64,000 nt of DNA, taken from the NCBI GenBank assembly GCA_003009755.1, contig PXUB01000003.1, positions 25,667 through 89,666 on the forward strand, given 5' to 3'. The translations under genes were made by a program, and so were the position numbers. Under the pieces are notes generated by a model. That model was not told the origin of the DNA, searched no databases, and saw only the letters and a program-made list of their open reading frames with translations. This DNA is from Thermoplasmatales archaeon SW_10_69_26 (GTDB taxonomy: Archaea; Thermoplasmatota; SW-10-69-26). Below, in pieces: positions 16,012-24,282 of this stretch. Every line of letters begins with the position of its first letter. Within the stretch, counting starts at the first letter, position 1.

Positions 16012-16785
16012 ATGCCATCCCAGTCGGCGCCCGGCGACCCGATCGTGCTCAAACGCGACGACAGCACGCACCTGTTCCTCGTGCCCGAGCCCGGCGACAC
16101 CGTCGACGTCGACGGGATCGGCGTCGTGAGCGGCGACCTGCTCGCCGACCTGGCCGTCGGCGACCGGATGGAGCTGGGCCGCACCGCCTTCCGGGTGCTG
16201 TCCCCCACCCCCCAGCTCGTCTTCGAAGCCCTCGAACGCGGCGCCCAAGTGATCCGCCCCGCCGACGCCGCCCGCATCGCCCACCTCGCCGCGATCGGTC
16301 CGGGCACCCGCGTCGTCGAAGGCGGCGCCGGCAGCGGCGCGTTGACCGCCTACCTGGCTCACCTCGTCGGCGACGACGGCCAGGTCGTCACCGTCGACCG
16401 GCGCCAGGACCACCTCGACGTGGCTCGCCGCAACGTCGAGCGCGCCGGCCTGGCCGACCGCGTCAGCTTTCGGGAAGCCGAGCTGGCCGGCGTGGAGGAG
16501 GCCTGCGATGCGTTCGTGGTGGACGTGCCCTCGCCGGCCGACGTCGCTCCCGCCGTCGAGGACGGCCTGCGCCCCGGCGGCCGGGTCGTGTTCTACAACC
16601 CGCTCGTCGACCAGGTGCAGGCCGTCCGCGAGGCGCTCGACGAGGCGCCCTTCGCCGAGGTGCGCACCCTCGAGGCCCTGCAGCGGGACTGGGTCGTGCA
16701 CGAGCGCGGCGCTCGCCCGGACTTCGACATGCTCGGCCACACCGGGTTCCTGACCGCGGCCACGCGCGTCACCGAGCGCTCGTGA
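16012..16785 (+). CDS. trmI: tRNA (adenine-N1)-methyltransferase TrmI
   Basis: 257 residues. It places m1A at position 57/58 of the tRNA T-loop using S-adenosylmethionine. The N-terminal beta domain (GDPIVLKRDDSTHLFLVPEP) and the Rossmann methyltransferase (VVEGGAGSGALTAYLAHLVG for SAM, then VVTVDRRQDHLDVARRN) are both in place, and AFVVDVPSPADV stands where DxP is conserved. ATG 16012 begins the family's normal N-terminus; the open frame upstream is not protein-like. The last 17 bp overlap the convergent immunophilin gene. Confidence 0.85.
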   Translation: MPSQSAPGDPIVLKRDDSTHLFLVPEPGDTVDVDGIGVVSGDLLADLAVGDRMELGRTAFRVLSPTPQLVFEALERGAQVIRPADAARIAHLAAIGPGTRVVEGGAGSGALTAYLAHLVGDDGQVVTVDRRQDHLDVARRNVERAGLADRVSFREAELAGVEEACDAFVVDVPSPADVAPAVEDGLRPGGRVVFYNPLVDQVQAVREALDEAPFAEVRTLEALQRDWVVHERGARPDFDMLGHTGFLTAATRVTERS

Positions 16786-18085
16786 CCTGAACCTGGAACA
16801 CCAACAGCCGACCGCCCAGGTTGTTCTCGCCGTAGGCTTGGCGCCCGTAGGCGTCCTCGGGCGCGATGAACCCGACCACGGTCTCGCCCAACCGGGCACG
16901 CTGGATCAAATCGCCCGGCTGGGTCTTGTTCAGCGTCTCGGGCGAGGGCGACAGCGGGATGGCCTGAGGCTGGGCCGGCGGGTCCTTGAACCAGGTCAGG
17001 GACGCCTCGTCGACGTAGATGGTTTCGGTCGTGTCGAAGGCCCGGCCGTCCTCGAGCACCCCGATGTAGCGGAGGTGCACCTTGTCCTGATCGACGGCGG
17101 GCTGACCGAGTTCGCCCACGCGCGTCGTCAACTCGAGCGAGGTCGAGGACTCCTCGCCCCGGAACGTGACGTCGAACGTCTTCTCGGTCCCGGTCTCGGC
17201 GTCCTCGGGCACCGTCACGTTCAGCCCGTAGACCACGGTTTGGCCGGAGGAGACGACGACCTGCTCGGCGTTCGTGATCGTCGCCCCCCACCCCTCGACG
17301 TCGTCCAGCGAGGTCTCCATCGTCCCGTCGAGGATCGAGGGCCCCGTGTTGCGGACCGCGATCAGGTGCTCGGCGGTGTCGCCCGGCTCGGCCACCTCGG
17401 TGCAATCGTACCCGTAGGCGGACAGCTCGGGCGGGGGCGCAGCCGGCTCGGGCGGATCGATCCACGTCACGTTCTCCAGGTGAGCCCCGTACAGCGGTCG
17501 GTTGCGGTCGTCGGTCGGGGTGTAGGACAGCTCGCGCGCCGTGTCCAGGCCCTCGACGACCTTGCCGAACACCGGGTTGCGGTCGTCGAGGCTCGGCGAG
17601 GGCGACAACGTGATCACGAACTGGCTGCCGGCCCCGTTCGGCTGCGGGCTCAACAGCGAGACGATGCCGGGCTCGTCGTGGCGCAGGAACTGGTGGTGCT
17701 CGTCGACGGTGTTGAAGTGGTAGCCGCCCGAGCCCCACGCGTCCCGATCGTCGTTGCTCGAGCGCGGGTCGCCGCCGAACACGGCCTCGTCGGGGAACAC
17801 CTGGTGGAAGCGGGTGTCCTCCCAAGTGTCCTCCTGCTGGGCCAGCCGGTTGACGTGGCCCGCCGTGAAGGGGACCTGTTGCCCGTACACGACGATCGTC
17901 ATCGTGCCGTTCGTCGTCTCGAACCGCAACCGAGGGTTGTGCTCGGTCGTCGGCTCGAACGAGGTGTCCAGCTGGCCGCAGGGCTCGATCGGGTTCTCGG
18001 TCGACGGCCCAGCGCCGGTGCCCGCGCATCCGGCGAAGACGGGTACCAGAACGACGAGCGCGAGCGCGAAACCCCGGCCACGCAT
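16769..18085 (-). CDS. lipoprotein with cyclophilin and FKBP peptidyl-prolyl isomerase domains
   Basis: 438 residues. A lipoprotein signal (ALALVVLVPVFAGC, Cys as lipid site) is followed by a cyclophilin domain, ~residues 50-215 (FETTNGTMTIVVYG, FHQVFPDEAVFGGDPR, GAGSQFVITL, FGKVVEGLDTA), then a NEW3/CARDB-like beta domain, ~235-320 (HLIAVRNTGPS, EDAETGTEKTFDVTF), and an FKBP domain to the end (VHLRYIGVLEDGRAFDTTE, ETVVGFIAPEDAYGRQAYG). Two unrelated isomerase folds on one surface-anchored chain should assist folding of exported proteins. Dual cyclophilin-FKBP proteins are known elsewhere, usually without this linker. The 3' end overlaps trmI on the other strand by 17 bp. Confidence 0.85.
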   Translation of the reverse strand: MRGRGFALALVVLVPVFAGCAGTGAGPSTENPIEPCGQLDTSFEPTTEHNPRLRFETTNGTMTIVVYGQQVPFTAGHVNRLAQQEDTWEDTRFHQVFPDEAVFGGDPRSSNDDRDAWGSGGYHFNTVDEHHQFLRHDEPGIVSLLSPQPNGAGSQFVITLSPSPSLDDRNPVFGKVVEGLDTARELSYTPTDDRNRPLYGAHLENVTWIDPPEPAAPPPELSAYGYDCTEVAEPGDTAEHLIAVRNTGPSILDGTMETSLDDVEGWGATITNAEQVVVSSGQTVVYGLNVTVPEDAETGTEKTFDVTFRGEESSTSLELTTRVGELGQPAVDQDKVHLRYIGVLEDGRAFDTTETIYVDEASLTWFKDPPAQPQAIPLSPSPETLNKTQPGDLIQRARLGETVVGFIAPEDAYGRQAYGENNLGGRLLVFQVQVTSAR

Positions 18086-18107
18086 GCTCTGGCCAACCCG
18101 GGCCCCG

Positions 18108-18115
18108 GCAAAAAC
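18108..18115 (-). promoter_or_regulatory. T-rich promoter element of the immunophilin gene
   Basis: Read on the minus strand the sequence is gaacgtttttgccgg, centred about 26 bp before the ATG at 18085, which implies a nearly leaderless transcript. Confidence 0.5.
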
Positions 18116-18304
18116 GTTCCCGATGTTGGCCCTGGTCGTGACAGCTGGCCCGTCCCCGCCGCTTGCCTCGGGGGAACACCGAGGTTGCGGATATCGAAAG
18201 GGCTTTCCCGAGCTCGCCGGCTCGGCCGATCGCAGGGTCGCCGTGGACAGAGCGCCATCGTCCCCCGATCCGCCGACCCGCGGGTCCGTCACCCTGGGGG
18301 CTGG

Positions 18305-19591
18305 ATGGAGGCGGCGACCGTGACGACCGCCTCTTTCCTGCTGGGCTTGGCGGCGGCGATCGGCGTGGGCGCGCTCGTCGGCATCGAGCGCGAACACCGG
18401 CGCGACCGCACGACCGTCGTCGCCGGCATCCGCACGTTCCCGCTGATCGCGATCGCCGGCTACCTGACCGCGCTGCTGGCCGTCGAGTTCGACAGCGAGC
18501 TCGTCATGGCCGCCGGTGTCGTGGCCGCCGCCGCGTTCACGATCGGGTTCTTCTACGTCCGCTACCTCTCGGGCAGCCTCGGCCTCACGACACCGATGGC
18601 GGTCTCGGTCACCTTCCTCGCCGGAGCCCTCATCGGCGTCGACCTCCTGCTCGAGGGCATCGTGGTCGCCGTCGCCGCCACCTTCCTTTTGTTGACGAAG
18701 GACCGGCTGCACCAGCTGGCCGAGACCCTGACCCAGGACGAGGTGATGGGCGCCTTGCAGTTCGTCGCCTTGGCGTTCGTCGCCTTCCCGATCGCGACCG
18801 AGTTCGAGGGCCCCTACCTGCGAGGCCTCGTCGGCGACGGGCGACCGATCGATCTCCAGTGGACCCTGCTCATCGTCGTCGCCGCCAGCGGCCTGGCCTT
18901 CCTCTCGTTCCTCGCCATGCGCCAACTGGGCGGTCGACGCGGGATGGCGGCCAGCGGCGCGCTGGGCGGCCTCGTCAACTCCGAGGCGGCCACCGCCAGC
19001 GTCGCCACGATCGCCCAGAACACCACCGGCCTGCAGCGGGCCGCCGCCACCGCCGTCGTCGCCGCCGCCGGCACCTCGCTGATCCGCAACCTCGTGCTCG
19101 CCGGGTTCGCCGACCCGTCGCTGGCGATGGTGGAACCGTTCGCGATCGTGCTCGCCGCGCCGGTCGTCGTGACGATCGTGGGCGTCGCCTGGCTGGCCAG
19201 CGGCGCCGAGGAAAGCCAACCCCCCGACGACATCGGGCTGCGCAGCCCGTTCGCGATCAAGCCGGCGCTCACGTTCGCGCTCGTGTTCACCGCCGTCAAC
19301 GCCGCCGCCTTCTTCCTCCAGCAAGGCGCCGGCGACCTCGGCGTGTACGCCACCAGCATCGGCGCCGTCGTCTCCTCCGGCGCGGTCGTCGCCTCCGCCG
19401 CCAACCTCGTCTACACCGGCACCGTGAGCCCCACCGTCGGCCTGATCACGGCCACCTTGGCCACCATCATCGGGTTCCTCGCCAAGATCGGCGTCGTCGC
19501 CTTCGCCAACCGCGGCCTCGTCCGGGACGTCACGCCCTCGCTCGTGCTCGGCGCGCTCGCCACCGTCGGCGGCCTGCTGTTCGTCATCTGA
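18305..19591 (+). CDS. MgtC/DUF4010-type integral membrane protein
   Basis: 428 residues, with about twelve hydrophobic segments. The N-terminal part (FLLGLAAAIGVGALVGIERE, VVAGIRTFPLIAIAGY) matches the MgtC/SapB family motif with its conserved Gly-Ile-Glu-Arg-Glu; the rest matches DUF4010, including GGLVNSEAATASVATIAQNT. Full-length MgtC-DUF4010 proteins occur in many archaea and bacteria; their transport role is unproven. The gene is single, with GC-rich spacers on both sides. Confidence 0.8.
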   Translation: MEAATVTTASFLLGLAAAIGVGALVGIEREHRRDRTTVVAGIRTFPLIAIAGYLTALLAVEFDSELVMAAGVVAAAAFTIGFFYVRYLSGSLGLTTPMAVSVTFLAGALIGVDLLLEGIVVAVAATFLLLTKDRLHQLAETLTQDEVMGALQFVALAFVAFPIATEFEGPYLRGLVGDGRPIDLQWTLLIVVAASGLAFLSFLAMRQLGGRRGMAASGALGGLVNSEAATASVATIAQNTTGLQRAAATAVVAAAGTSLIRNLVLAGFADPSLAMVEPFAIVLAAPVVVTIVGVAWLASGAEESQPPDDIGLRSPFAIKPALTFALVFTAVNAAAFFLQQGAGDLGVYATSIGAVVSSGAVVASAANLVYTGTVSPTVGLITATLATIIGFLAKIGVVAFANRGLVRDVTPSLVLGALATVGGLLFVI

Positions 19592-19636
19592 TCCGCGAGC
19601 ACCAGGCTTTTCCTCGCCGCCACGGTGCCTTCTGCG

Positions 19637-20482
19637 ATGCCCGTCGCGATCGTCACCGGCGGCCCCGGCACGATCGGGGCCCGCATCTGCGAGCACCTCG
19701 CCCGCGAGGGATACGACGTCGCCATCGGTTACCGCCAAGACCACGAGGGCGCCCGCGCCGTCGCCGACGACGTCGAGGACCGAAGCCAACAGGCGACCAC
19801 GCTGGCCGGCGACGTCACCGACGCGATGGTCCGCCGCCGCATCGTGCAACGCACCGTGGACGAGCTGGGCGGTCTCGACCTGCTCGTCAACAACGCCGGG
19901 ATGCGCGAGACCGAGCCCTTCCTCGAGGTCCCCGCCGGCGAGCTCGAACGCACGCTGCGCCTCGACGTGGCGGCCGGCTTCCACCTCGCCCAGCAAGCCG
20001 CCGAGCCCATGCTCGATGGGGACGGCGGCGCGATCGTGAACGTCGCCGCGGCCGCGGGCCTCCGCGCCGACCCAGCCCGGGCCGTCTTCTCGATCGCCAA
20101 GGCCGGCGTGCTCGCGTTGACGCGCTCGGCCGCCGTCGAGCTGGCGCCCGAGGTGACCGTCAACGCCGTCGCGCCCGGGTTCGTCGCCAGCGCCGACGAC
20201 ACCGACCGGGCCCCGGGCGAGCAGACGACCGTCGAGGAGCAGACCCCGGCCGGGCGATGGACGAGCGCCGCCGAGGTCGCCGACGCCGTCACCTACCTCG
20301 CCCAAGCCCCGGCCACGCTCACCGGCGAGGTGCTCACACTCGATGGCGGCCTGGCCAGCCAGCTGTACCCGGCCGGGGACGAGACCGACCGGGCCGGGGA
20401 CGAGGAGCTGGGCCCCGGCATCGAGCAACGCATCGAGGGCCCGCCCGAGGAAGCCGTCGAACGCCACGAACGCGATCGTTGA
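19637..20482 (+). CDS. short-chain dehydrogenase/reductase lacking catalytic Ser and Tyr
   Basis: 281 residues. The Rossmann part is normal: AIVTGGPGTIGARICEHLAR for the cofactor, NNAG near residue 93, VNAVAPGFV. At the active site the usual S...YxxxK reads NVAAAAGLR and AVFSIAKAG: Ser is Ala and Tyr is Phe, while Lys is kept. The protein probably cannot reduce carbonyls by the SDR mechanism, so it may be a pseudoenzyme or binding protein. The ~35-residue acidic C-terminal tail (AGDETDRAGDEELGPGIEQR...) is an addition. caggcttttcctc lies ~27 bp before the ATG. Annotation pipelines would call it a 3-oxoacyl-ACP reductase. Confidence 0.75.
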   Translation: MPVAIVTGGPGTIGARICEHLAREGYDVAIGYRQDHEGARAVADDVEDRSQQATTLAGDVTDAMVRRRIVQRTVDELGGLDLLVNNAGMRETEPFLEVPAGELERTLRLDVAAGFHLAQQAAEPMLDGDGGAIVNVAAAAGLRADPARAVFSIAKAGVLALTRSAAVELAPEVTVNAVAPGFVASADDTDRAPGEQTTVEEQTPAGRWTSAAEVADAVTYLAQAPATLTGEVLTLDGGLASQLYPAGDETDRAGDEELGPGIEQRIEGPPEEAVERHERDR

Positions 20483-20722
20483 GCCGACCGCGGACGAGGG
20501 CCAGCGTGGACGAGGGCCATCGGCCCCACGCTGGTCGGGCCCCGGCCCGCCCACCTCGCCGACGATCGGGTCACCGGCGAGACCAGCAGCGAGCGGGACG
20601 TGCTCGTCGTCTTCGCCGCCGAGGAGGCCGACCGCCAGGACACGCCCGCCCCCGCGGCCGCCCTCGCCGCGATGGCCATCGTGGGCGCCGCGCTCCTAAA
20701 CTGCCGGACGTGTTTTGCTTAA
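20483..20722 (+). other. coding-like stretch without a start codon, probable gene remnant
   Basis: Reading in the same frame as the upstream SDR gene gives a start-less frame ending at TAA 20720-20722: GPTLVGPRPAHLADDRVTGE, then DVLVVFAAEEADRQD and AALAAMAIVGAALLN. Third positions are almost all G/C, as in real genes here. I do not recognise the family. It could be the C-terminus of a lost gene, or a short gene from an unusual internal start such as the GTG in gacgtgctcg. Confidence 0.3.
20694..20702 (+). promoter_or_regulatory. TATA-like box of the candidate ncRNA
   Basis: tcctaaact is an AT-rich island in GC-rich surroundings. It lies about 22-28 bp before the first base of the closing stem of the RNA at 20719, the normal archaeal TATA-to-start spacing. 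Confidence 0.45.
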
Positions 20723-20981
20723 GCTCTCGCGCCGGTCTGAGCGAGGTAAGGTCGCGGAGCCCGAGGAAGGAAACCCCTGTGGGTTTTCGACGGATGCTGG
20801 GGGCGACAACGGCCGAGCACCGGTCTGCCACGCAGACCGGTCTCGGCTGCGTACGGATCTTCGATCCGGGCGAATCCAGCGATCGGCCACCGGCCGATCG
20901 GTGGAGAATACGAATCTCCGATTCGTGTGAACCTTCGTCTCGGCTCCGCGCTTTCACCGCCTGAGGGCGGCGAGAGCTTAA
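20719..20981 (+). ncRNA. candidate structured non-coding RNA (~263 nt)
   Basis: The ends pair perfectly: TTAAGCTCTCGC (20719-20730) with GCGAGAGCTTAA (20970-20981). Inside, GCGGAGCC...GAG (20754-20765) pairs with CTCGGCTCCGC (20939-20949). Hairpins follow at 20771-20786 (6 bp), 20812-20847 (GCCGAG plus ACCGGTCTG stem), 20854-20868 (CGGATC/GATCCG), 20880-20900 (CGATCGGCC/GGCCGATCG) and 20910-20926 (ACGAATC/GATTCGT). No long reading frame fits. Size and closed multibranch form recall RNase P or SRP RNA, but I do not find the conserved cores of either. The strand is chosen from the TATA-like box upstream. Confidence 0.5.
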
Positions 20982-21069
20982 CCCAAGCATGGCCGGCAGT
21001 CTAGCTCGACGCCGCTGAGACGAGCGTCCGGTCGGACGTTGAAGACCCAGCCCGTGCCTAGCCGGCTCG

Positions 21070-23007
21070 ATGCCGGGGACCGTCGCCGAACAGCTCGTCG
21101 AGGATCACCTGGTCGAGGGAACGATGGAGCCGGGCGAGGAGATCGCGCTCGCGATCGACCAGACCCTCACCCAAGACGCCACCGGCACGATGGTGATGCT
21201 CGAGCTCGAGGCGATGGGCATCGAGGAGATCGACACCAACCTCTCCGCCCAGTACGTCGATCACAACCTCATCCAGGAGGACAACAAGAACCCCGACGAC
21301 CACCTGTTCCTGCGAAGCGCCGCCGAGAAGTGGGGGCTTTGGTACTCGCCGGCCGGCAACGGCGTCTCCCACCCCGTCCACCAGCAGCACCTCGGCGTGC
21401 CCGGGCAGACGCTGCTCGGCTCGGACAGCCACACCCCCGCGGCGGGCTCGATCGGCATGCTGGCCATGGGCTCGGGCGGCCTCGACGTCGCGATGGCGAT
21501 GGCTGGGGAACCCTACTACGTCAACATGCCCGAGATCTGGGGGGTCGAGCTCCGCGGCGAGCTCCCCGACTGGTGCAGCGCCAAGGACGTCATCCTCGAG
21601 ATGCTGCGCCGCCACGACGTCGACGGCGCCCTCAACCGCATCATCGAGTACCACGGCCCCGGGCTCGCGGACCTCTCGGCCATGGACCGTCACGTCATCG
21701 CCAACATGGGCACCGAGCTGGGCGCCACCAGCACCGTGTTCCCCGCCGATCGGGAGGTCCAGCGGTTCCTGCGCCGCCAGGACCGCGCCGGGGACTTCCA
21801 GCCGGTCACCACCGACGACGACGTCACCTACCACGCCACGGAGACGATCCACCTCGACGAGATCGAACCGATGATCGCGTTGCCCTCCAGCCCCGGCAAC
21901 GTCGAACCCGTCGCCGACGTGCAAGGCGAGGAGATCTACCAGGCCTACATCGGGTCCAGCGCCAACCCCGGCCTGCGGGACTTCGGCGTGCCCGCGGAGA
22001 TCGTCGACGGCCACCAGATCCCCGCCGACGTCAGCTTCGACGTCAACCCCACCTCCCGCCAGATGCTCGAGAACCTCATCGACGGCGGCCACCTCGGCCA
22101 GCTGCTGCGATCGGGCGCCCGCATCCACCAGGCCGGCTGCAACGGCTGCATCGGCATGGGCCAAGCCCCCGCCTACGGCCGCAACAGCGTCCGCACCGTG
22201 CCCCGCAACTTCCCCGGCCGCTCGGGCACCCGCGAGGACAGCGTCTTCCTCGTCAGCCCCGAGACCGCCGCCGCCAGCGCCCTGACCGGCGAGATCACCG
22301 ATCCCCGCACGCTCGCGGACACCCACGGGATCGCGTACCCCGAGTGGAACGAGCCCGACGACATCATCGTCGACCGCGCCAACCTCCGCCCACCCAGCCC
22401 CGACGGCGCCGGCGAGCTGCACAAGGGACCCAACGTGCGCTCGCTGCCGGAGTTCGAACCGATCGAGCCACCGCTCGCGGGCGAGGTCATGATCCACGTC
22501 GGCCACGACATCTCGACCGACGAGATCATGCCCGCCGGCTCCAACGTGCTGCCGTTCCGCTCGAACGTGCCCAAGATCAGCGAGTGGGTGTTCGACCAGC
22601 TCGACCCGGCCTTCTACGATCGCGCGATCGACGCCGAGGGCCCCTGGGTCGTCGTCGCCGGCCGCAACTACGGGCAAGGCAGCTCCCGCGAGCACGCCGC
22701 CCTGGCGCCCTACCACTTGGGCATGCGGGCCGCGATCGCGATGAGCTATGCCCGCATCCACTGGCAGAACCTCGTCAACTTCGGCATCGTGCCGCTCGAG
22801 TTCCTCGACGAAGCCGACTACGAGGCGATCGACCAGCGCGACGAGCTGGCCTTCCCCGCCATCCGCGAGGAGATGGCCAGCGGCCACCGCGTCACGGTCG
22901 AGAACCGCACCCAGGGCACGACGTTCGAGGCCGAGCACGAGCTCAGCGACCGCCAAGTGGACGTCGTCCTGGAAGGCGGCCTCATCCGGGACTACAAGCA
23001 GCGCTGA
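21070..23007 (+). CDS. aconitate hydratase (putative aconitase subfamily)
   Basis: 645 residues. It interconverts citrate and isocitrate through a [4Fe-4S] cluster. Seen: QTLTQDATGTMVMLELEAMG, the substrate/cluster region LLGSDSHTPAAGSIGMLAMG, YIGSSANPGLRDF, and the paired cysteines in AGCNGCIGMGQAPAYGRNS; the swivelling C-terminal domain carries DISTDEIMPAG and YGQGSSREHAA. SANPGLRDF in place of SCTNSSYED, plus the short length, is typical of the short aconitase branch (TIGR01342-type), as opposed to AcnA or AcnB. It lies just downstream of the candidate ncRNA. Confidence 0.9.
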   Translation: MPGTVAEQLVEDHLVEGTMEPGEEIALAIDQTLTQDATGTMVMLELEAMGIEEIDTNLSAQYVDHNLIQEDNKNPDDHLFLRSAAEKWGLWYSPAGNGVSHPVHQQHLGVPGQTLLGSDSHTPAAGSIGMLAMGSGGLDVAMAMAGEPYYVNMPEIWGVELRGELPDWCSAKDVILEMLRRHDVDGALNRIIEYHGPGLADLSAMDRHVIANMGTELGATSTVFPADREVQRFLRRQDRAGDFQPVTTDDDVTYHATETIHLDEIEPMIALPSSPGNVEPVADVQGEEIYQAYIGSSANPGLRDFGVPAEIVDGHQIPADVSFDVNPTSRQMLENLIDGGHLGQLLRSGARIHQAGCNGCIGMGQAPAYGRNSVRTVPRNFPGRSGTREDSVFLVSPETAAASALTGEITDPRTLADTHGIAYPEWNEPDDIIVDRANLRPPSPDGAGELHKGPNVRSLPEFEPIEPPLAGEVMIHVGHDISTDEIMPAGSNVLPFRSNVPKISEWVFDQLDPAFYDRAIDAEGPWVVVAGRNYGQGSSREHAALAPYHLGMRAAIAMSYARIHWQNLVNFGIVPLEFLDEADYEAIDQRDELAFPAIREEMASGHRVTVENRTQGTTFEAEHELSDRQVDVVLEGGLIRDYKQR

Positions 23008-23258
23008 CCGCTCGCCGACCCTGCCCAAGAGCCGAAGTGAGAGGAGGGGAACACGAAGCCGGGTGCAGGGAGAGGACATCGGCCCGCCGGGCGCCGCCCG
23101 AGCGGCCAGTCTCTCCGTCGCGCTGCCTCGGAACCCGCTGGCCGGGGGTCCCTCCTCGCGCTCCTCGATCTCGTCTCGGTCAGCCGCAGCGAGCGGCCAG
23201 CGGATCCCCCCTCTCCGTGGCCGGGAACTGAAACGACGGAGGCCCGTTCGCTGAGGTG

Positions 23259-23753
23259 ATGCAGCGCCACGAGGCTCTCGCCGACCTCTCCCGCGATCAC
23301 CACCGCGGGCTCGTGTGGGCCAAGCGCCTGAGCGACGCCGCCGAGGACGAGGCTGAGGCCACCGCCGAGGCCTTCGTGGCGTTCTGGGACGACGAGCTGG
23401 CCGCCCACGTCACCGAGGAAGAACACGTTCTGTTGCCGATCTACCAGCGCCACGTCGACCTCACCGAGGACGAGCTGGTCCTCACCATGCTGGCCGACCA
23501 CGCCTGGTTCCGCGACCGCGTCCCCGACCTCCGCACCCGGTCGAGGGAGGGCCAGCCGCTGGGTGAGGCCCTCGCGGAGCTGGGTCGACGGCTGCACGAC
23601 CACGCCCGCATGGAGGACCGCGAGCTGTTCGGTCGCATCGAGGAGACGCTGGCCGAGGACGAGCTGGCCGAGGTCCACGACCGCTCGCGCCGGTTCCGCC
23701 GAGCCCACCGTGGCGAGGGCGCCATCGGTCCCCGACCCACGCGCGAGGACTAA
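23259..23753 (+). CDS. hemerythrin HHE-domain protein
   Basis: 164 residues forming a four-helix bundle with the diiron pattern: SRDHHRGLVWAKRL (His), AAHVTEEEHVLLPIYQRH (His, Glu and His), MLADHAWFRD (His) and RRLHDHARMEDRELF (His, Glu). Such proteins bind O2 or NO, or repair iron centres. ATG 23259 follows a GTG at 23256; either is possible. The 3' end overlaps the convergent SRPBCC gene by 4 bp. The 250 bp before it contain no gene I can support. Confidence 0.8.
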   Translation: MQRHEALADLSRDHHRGLVWAKRLSDAAEDEAEATAEAFVAFWDDELAAHVTEEEHVLLPIYQRHVDLTEDELVLTMLADHAWFRDRVPDLRTRSREGQPLGEALAELGRRLHDHARMEDRELFGRIEETLAEDELAEVHDRSRRFRRAHRGEGAIGPRPTRED

Positions 23754-24205
23754 ACCGCCAGCGGGTCGACCAGCTCCTCACGCATCTCCTCGAGGTGGTG
23801 CCGGGTGTCCCATCGAAGGATCCTCTCGACGATCGGGCGCGTGGCGCCGGAGATCCAGGACAGCGGCCCTCGCGGGTCGACGTCGGCCACGAGCGAGACC
23901 TGGGTCCCCTCGGGATCGAACGTCGGCTCGAACGTGTAACGCGCCCGGAACGTGGCCCACGTGTTCTCCCCGAGCAGCTTGACCGTGTTGCCGCGCTGCT
24001 GGGCACGCACGCGCTCGGTGAACACCGGCAGGCCCAGCCACTCGACGCGGTCCTCGATCACGTGGGCGCGCTGTTCCTCCATCACGCGGCGCTCGATCCC
24101 GGGGACGAACGTGTGATCCCGCTGGCCCTCCCGGTAGTCGGTCCACCACGACAGGGCCCGTTCGGGATCGACGCCGGCGACGGTGTCCTCGAGCTCGACG
24201 CGCAC
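23750..24205 (-). CDS. SRPBCC/polyketide-cyclase-like protein
   Basis: 151 residues. The START-like fold is suggested by an N-terminal strand (VRVELEDTVAGVDPERALSW), a central FVPGIERRVMEEQRAHVIED, the strand run FRARYTFEPTFDPEGTQVSL and the long C-terminal helix (RPIVERILRWDTRHHLEEMR). Such proteins bind hydrophobic ligands. The start is a GTG; a longer open frame upstream is a shadow. Role unknown. Confidence 0.6.
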   Translation of the reverse strand: MRVELEDTVAGVDPERALSWWTDYREGQRDHTFVPGIERRVMEEQRAHVIEDRVEWLGLPVFTERVRAQQRGNTVKLLGENTWATFRARYTFEPTFDPEGTQVSLVADVDPRGPLSWISGATRPIVERILRWDTRHHLEEMREELVDPLAV

Positions 24206-24282
24206 GCTGACCCAACCTGGGGCTGATGCTTTAGTCCCACGAAGCGAAGGCCGTGGGCGCCCTCGGGTCGGCCCTCGAGGCG

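Noticed and set aside
16769..20554. A single minus-strand frame of 1261 codons
   Set aside because: Only the last 438 codons (from 18085) are a real protein. The rest is antisense to the MgtC-like and SDR genes and is low-complexity Gly/Asp/Arg shadow.
18163..20964. A 933-codon plus-strand frame
   Set aside because: Arg/Pro/His-rich translation is the typical out-of-frame shadow of GC-rich genes; two recognisable proteins occupy another frame.
20719..20981. Assignment of the structured RNA as RNase P or SRP RNA
   Set aside because: The overall shape is similar, but I could not find the conserved RNase P ACAGAA/GGAAG regions or the SRP GGAAG/AGCA helix 8 core.
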